Source: Bacillota bacterium (GTDB lineage Bacteria > Bacillota > Clostridia > Oscillospirales > Ruminococcaceae). From it: DNA of 8,658 nucleotides. The stretch covers positions 1 to 8,658 of the forward strand of contig JAEWWW010000151.1 of NCBI GenBank assembly GCA_023396215.1, written 5' to 3'. Shown here piece after piece: positions 6,025 to 8,658 of this stretch. Under the pieces are notes generated by a model, which saw only the letters and a program-made list of their open reading frames with translations, ran no database searches and was not told the origin of the DNA. Every line of letters starts with the position of its first letter. The first letter of the stretch is position 1. The translations under genes were made by a program, and so were the position numbers.

Positions 6025-6948
6025 TTAAGCCACATCCGACCATGTCAGTAGCCCGCCGGTGTAGATGCCGGCAACCTGTGCCTTGGTGAGGTTATCGACA
6101 CTGTTGTTCAGGTTGACGATAACCGCGATGCCGTCCATGGCGATGGGGGCGTGGTTCAACTCGGCTTTCTCCGAGTCCTTCAGCTCGCGGCTGGCCATTC
6201 CGATGTCGGCGGTGCCATCAACGGCGGCTGTCATGCCTGCCGAAGAGTCGGACTGCTGCAGCTCCAGCGTGGCGCCGGGGTTGAGGGCCATATAGCCTTC
6301 CACCAGCTTCTCCATCACCGGGGTCACCGAGGAGGAGCCGGCGATGGTCAGCTTGCCGGTCAGCCCCGAGGGCTTATACTCCGCCGCGCCGTCCTTGATG
6401 GCGATGGTGCCTTTTTCTTCGGCGATGGTCTGGCCCTGCTTGGAAAAGATGAAGTCGATGAAATCCTTTTTCAGGCCGGTGGCCTCGCCCTTATAGGCAA
6501 TATTAAAGGGGCGGGCAAGGGTGTAGGAGCCGTTTTTGACGTTTTCGGCGGTGGCCTCCACCCCTTCAAACTTGACTGCCTTCACCAGATTGTTCAGCGA
6601 GCCCAGCGAGATATAGCCGATGGCGGCCTCGTTATCCTGCACGCTGGTGAGCACCACGCTGGTCTGGCTGACAAATTCGGCCTCCTTGGTGGTGTGGTCG
6701 ATTTTATCCTTATCCTGCACCCCGGTCAGTTCCACAAAGGCGCCCCGGGTGCCGGAGCCATCCTCGCGGGAGATTACTACGATTTCCTGAGAAAGGTCAA
6801 AGTTGGGCTGTGCGGGAGCCGAGGATGTGGGCGCGCCGCCCGGGGAAGAAGAATTGGCCGGGGGGGTCTGGTTCTGTCCGCAGCCTGCCGCCAGAGAAGC
6901 GGTAAGGGCCAGCGCCAGGAAGACTCTAAAAATAAAATTCACTTTCAT
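6025..6948 (-). CDS. pstS: Phosphate-binding lipoprotein PstS, circularly permuted order
   Basis: A 307-residue substrate-binding protein that delivers phosphate to PstCAB from the outer face of the membrane. The signal peptide ends in SLAAGC with lipidated Cys23; a Ser/Pro/Gly-rich linker follows (24-50). The order of the binding fold is inverted. Residues 55-185 hold motifs that normally form the second half: VVISREDGSGTRGAF (57-71), AIGYISLGSLN (109-119) and ARPFNI with DFIDFIFSKQGQTI (145-175). Residues 196-307 hold the usual first half: LTGKLTIAGSSSVTP (196-210), SSAG (235-238), TADIGMASRELK with probable phosphate ligand Asp248, and IAMDGIAVIVN, ending at IYTGGLLTWSDVA. Start choice: the ATG at 6946-6948 has AGGAG 9 bases upstream and begins a clean signal peptide; a GTG 14 codons earlier lacks a ribosome site. 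It is the first gene of the operon, behind a Pho box. Confidence 0.92.
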   Translation of the reverse strand: MKVNFIFRVFLALALTASLAAGCGQNQTPPANSSSPGGAPTSSAPAQPNFDLSQEIVVISREDGSGTRGAFVELTGVQDKDKIDHTTKEAEFVSQTSVVLTSVQDNEAAIGYISLGSLNNLVKAVKFEGVEATAENVKNGSYTLARPFNIAYKGEATGLKKDFIDFIFSKQGQTIAEEKGTIAIKDGAAEYKPSGLTGKLTIAGSSSVTPVMEKLVEGYMALNPGATLELQQSDSSAGMTAAVDGTADIGMASRELKDSEKAELNHAPIAMDGIAVIVNLNNSVDNLTKAQVAGIYTGGLLTWSDVA

Positions 6949-6996
6949 GTTTTTGTTCTCCTCATCTTTTTCTGAGTTTTTATTTTCCACAGCCTT

Positions 6997-7023
6997 AGAT
7001 TACAGCAAGTCGGATTTTGTCAA
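6997..7023 (-). promoter_or_regulatory. Predicted sigma-A promoter of pstS
   Basis: On the minus strand a perfect -35 TTGACA (7018-7023) is followed by TAATCT (6997-7002) after a short 15-base spacer. Transcription would start near 6990, leaving a leader of about 42 bases. The suboptimal spacer would weaken basal transcription and fits dependence on an activator bound at the repeats immediately upstream. Sites were picked by eye. Confidence 0.5.
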
Positions 7024-7062
7024 CAGCAAGAAGGGGTAAATAAGGGGTAAAATCTCGGTAAA
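7024..7062 (-). promoter_or_regulatory. Pho box: three TTTACC direct repeats at 11-base spacing
   Basis: Read on the minus strand, TTTACC occurs three times in exact register, at 7062-7057, 7051-7046 and 7040-7035, each 11 bases from the next. A fourth, degenerate unit TTGCTG (7029-7024) is in the same phase. PhoP of Bacillus binds TT(A/T/C)ACA-like hexamers repeated every 11 bases upstream of Pho promoters. Location directly upstream of the pstS -35 box and in the same locus as phoP makes this a probable PhoP site. Confidence 0.75.
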
Positions 7063-7118
7063 CCCACCCCGGGACCACCGTAGAAGCAGCCGCCAAAGCT
7101 AATAAATCGTTTTTAAGG

Positions 7119-7179
7119 TTGCATTTTTTTGGAAATATTGTTACAATTTTCAAGGACGCACAGGAAAAAAATGTATAAT
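7119..7179 (+). promoter_or_regulatory. Candidate promoters of the GAF sensor gene
   Basis: Two alternatives are visible. The upstream one has an extended -10, TGTTACAAT (7139-7147), 17 bases after a poor -35-like TTGCAT (7119-7124). The downstream one has a perfect -10 TATAAT (7174-7179) but no recognisable -35 at the right distance. Start sites would fall near 7154 and 7186. The surrounding stretch 7100-7195 is markedly AT-rich compared with the genes. The choice between the two cannot be made from sequence. Confidence 0.4.
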
Positions 7180-7184
7180 ACATT
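7170..7184. promoter_or_regulatory. Perfect inverted repeat over the downstream -10 box (putative operator)
   Basis: AATGTATAATACATT has two perfect 7-base arms around a single central A at 7177 and fully covers TATAAT (7174-7179), 33 bases before the sensor-gene start. A dimeric repressor here would block the downstream promoter or the path of the upstream one. AT-rich palindromes do arise by chance, and no repressor gene is in view. Confidence 0.35.
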
Positions 7185-7216
7185 GACAGAAAGAGTTCTG
7201 AGCGGGGAGATACCTA

Positions 7217-8658
7217 ATGAAGCGATTGGTTTATGCAAAGGAAACCGGTAATATCGGTCAGGCCAGCCCGGAGCATCTGCCGGGCGTTGCTTTGCTTCGC
7301 CCTTTGCTGGAGGTTTTCAGCAACCGTATGGGGGTCTACAGCGCTTTCATCGACAGCGACGGCGGGGTGATGCTCTCTACCCTCCCGGAAGGCGAGGACA
7401 CCCCCAGGCTGTCCCAAATGATACAATCGGCCCAGCTCGCCCCCCTGCAGCCGGCCGCCGTCTGCGGGCTGCGGGTCGCCGCCGCCGCGGTGACGGCCGG
7501 AGGCAGGTATGCCGGAAGCTGGCTGTTTTGCCAGCCGGAGCAGGCATATTTGCAGGCCCCCGCCTGCCTTGACCGGCTCGCGGAGCAGTTGCCCCGGATG
7601 GCGGCTGCGCTGGGCGATATCTTGGATAACAGCATTGAGCTTTCGCTGCCGCTGCCCTTGGCCGAACCCGCCGACCACCTGCTATTGCATCATATGAACC
7701 TGCAGGGCTATATCAGCGATACCTTTACCACCCTGCTGTGCTTTACCGACGCCGACGAAGCGATAGAATATGCGCTGGCCAGCATCGGCCGCCGGTTTGA
7801 CCTTTCGCGGGTCTGCATCTTTGAAAACAGCGCCGACAGCGCCACCACCAGCAACACCTATGAATGGTGCGCCCCCGGGGTGGTTTCCATTAAGGAGGAC
7901 TGTCAGGATTTGCCCTATCTGGCCGAGGGCCATGGTGAAAATTTTAACAGTCAGGGCATTTTTACCTGTGAGGATACAGCCAGCCTGCCTCCTGTGCAGA
8001 GCGTGCGGTTTGTGGAGCACCACACCCATGCAATCCTGCAGTGCCAGTTGATGGTGGGGCAGGAGCCCATCGGCATGCTCTCCTTTGACGAGTGCCGCCG
8101 TTGCCGGAGCTGGGACGAGGCCGAAATAGCGTCGGCTTCGATGCTGGCAAAGATTCTCACCACCCTTATTCTGCGCAGAAATATGTACGCTACGCTGATA
8201 CAGGCCATGGAAGAGATGGTGGAGCGGGAGCAGCGCATCCGCAGGCAGCTTGACCTGCAGGATTCTGTCAACAAAATGTACGAAGAGGTTTTCACCTCGG
8301 ATAATACGCAGGATACCATCGACCGCATATTCGAGATGGTGGGCAAAAAGTACCGGGTATCCCGCCTCAGCCTGTGGGAGGCGATGCTCAACCGCACCAG
8401 CATTGTCAACACCGCCGAGTGGTGCGCCCCCGGCGCACAGCCCCGCATCGGGCAGGGGGGCGCGGTGGCCTACGCCGAGTATGAGGCCTTCTGCCGGGAT
8501 TACCACGACTCCCACGGCAGCTTTTACTGCGAGGATACCGCCGGGCTGGAGTGCGGCCTCACCGGCTTTTTCAAAGAACGCTCGATTGTATCGACGCTGC
8601 AGACCTCTATCCGGGTTTCGGGCAGCATCGACGGCTTTATCTCGGTGGAGGAATGCAC
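7217..8658 (+). CDS. Partial tandem-GAF signalling protein with PocR-like N-terminus, C-terminus beyond window
   Basis: The ATG follows GGGGAG (7204-7209) at 7 bases, and 480 codons run open to the right edge. No signal peptide or membrane helix is seen, so it is probably cytoplasmic. Residues about 21-145 resemble a divergent PocR-type sensory domain: LLEVFSNRMGVYSAFIDSDG (30-49), then CGLRVAAAAVTAGGRYAGSW (83-102). GAF1 spans about 176-310 and GAF2 about 356 to the edge, joined by a charged helical linker (about 315-355). Both GAFs carry EWCAPG (216-221; 401-406), then CEDTA (251-255; 438-442), then a closing Cys (FDEC, Cys293; VEEC, Cys480). I know this GAF style from clostridial diguanylate cyclases and related signalling proteins, so a GGDEF, EAL or HD-GYP output downstream is likely but unseen. 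It is transcribed away from pstS, sharing a 268-base upstream region; a phosphate link is only positional. Confidence 0.8.
   Translation, partial: MKRLVYAKETGNIGQASPEHLPGVALLRPLLEVFSNRMGVYSAFIDSDGGVMLSTLPEGEDTPRLSQMIQSAQLAPLQPAAVCGLRVAAAAVTAGGRYAGSWLFCQPEQAYLQAPACLDRLAEQLPRMAAALGDILDNSIELSLPLPLAEPADHLLLHHMNLQGYISDTFTTLLCFTDADEAIEYALASIGRRFDLSRVCIFENSADSATTSNTYEWCAPGVVSIKEDCQDLPYLAEGHGENFNSQGIFTCEDTASLPPVQSVRFVEHHTHAILQCQLMVGQEPIGMLSFDECRRCRSWDEAEIASASMLAKILTTLILRRNMYATLIQAMEEMVEREQRIRRQLDLQDSVNKMYEEVFTSDNTQDTIDRIFEMVGKKYRVSRLSLWEAMLNRTSIVNTAEWCAPGAQPRIGQGGAVAYAEYEAFCRDYHDSHGSFYCEDTAGLECGLTGFFKERSIVSTLQTSIRVSGSIDGFISVEEC

Noticed and set aside
5097..6089. 330-codon plus-strand frame opposite pstC and the pstS-pstC spacer
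   Set aside because: Low-complexity His/Gln/Gly composition typical of the reverse of GC-rich membrane-protein genes; no ribosome site or domain.
6949..6990. Longer PstS starting at a GTG at 6988-6990
   Set aside because: It would put 14 charged residues before the signal peptide and lacks a ribosome site, whereas the ATG at 6946-6948 has AGGAG at 9 bases.
7183..7188. TTGACA as a -35 box for the sensor gene
   Set aside because: There is no -10-like hexamer 15-19 bases downstream; that position falls on the ribosome site.
7682..8515. 277-codon minus-strand frame opposite the GAF protein
   Set aside because: The plus-strand frame has a good ribosome site, an internally repeated GAF signature and runs open to the edge; the minus frame has none of these.
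1..8658. Mobile elements, CRISPR array, tRNA or rRNA genes
   Set aside because: No transposase-like frame, regularly spaced repeats or cloverleaf-like sequence was noticed; all space is taken by the Pho genes, the sensor gene and short spacers.

Overview
The window holds a complete phosphate-starvation (Pho) locus on the minus strand, plus the first 480 codons of a divergently transcribed sensor gene on the plus strand. The DNA is GC-rich in the genes and AT-rich only between the two divergent genes. The gene order pstS-pstC-pstA-pstB-phoU-phoP-phoR, a Bacillus/Clostridium-type PhoR (extracytoplasmic domain, HAMP, PAS, kinase), a lipoprotein PstS, strong AGGAGG-like ribosome sites and the GAF style of the plus-strand protein together suggest a Gram-positive anaerobe of the class Clostridia, probably a GC-rich Oscillospiraceae-like gut organism. 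The taxonomic call is inference.

Layout in transcription order on the minus strand. A promoter and a three-unit Pho box (7062 to 6997) precede pstS (6948-6025, phosphate-binding lipoprotein). A 154-base spacer rich in RNA hairpins follows. Next come pstC (5870-4992) and pstA (4995-4123), the two permease subunits, overlapping by ATGA, and pstB (4105-3353), the ATPase. A second hairpin-bearing spacer also carries a candidate internal promoter. After it come phoU (3254-2595), phoP (2555-1866, response regulator) and, beyond a third structured spacer, phoR (1745-42, histidine kinase). On the plus strand, 7217 to the right edge encodes a partial protein with a PocR-like N-terminal region and two tandem GAF domains. 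Its output domain lies outside the window.

How it fits together: PstS captures phosphate outside the membrane, PstCA form the channel and PstB powers import. PhoU relays transporter status to PhoR, and PhoR phosphorylates PhoP. PhoP would bind the TTTACC direct repeats spaced exactly 11 bases apart in front of pstS, closing the loop. Hairpin spacers sit where the expected amount of protein changes (binding protein versus permease, transporter versus regulators, regulator versus kinase).

The most notable observation is that PstS is circularly permuted: the segment that normally forms the C-terminal half comes first, and the usual N-terminal half follows. Others are the repeated three-cysteine pattern in the two GAF domains, a perfect 15-base inverted repeat over a -10 box of the sensor gene, and similar CCCAAAA/TTTTGGG inverted repeats in two separate spacers. 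I see no mobile element, CRISPR array, tRNA or rRNA.
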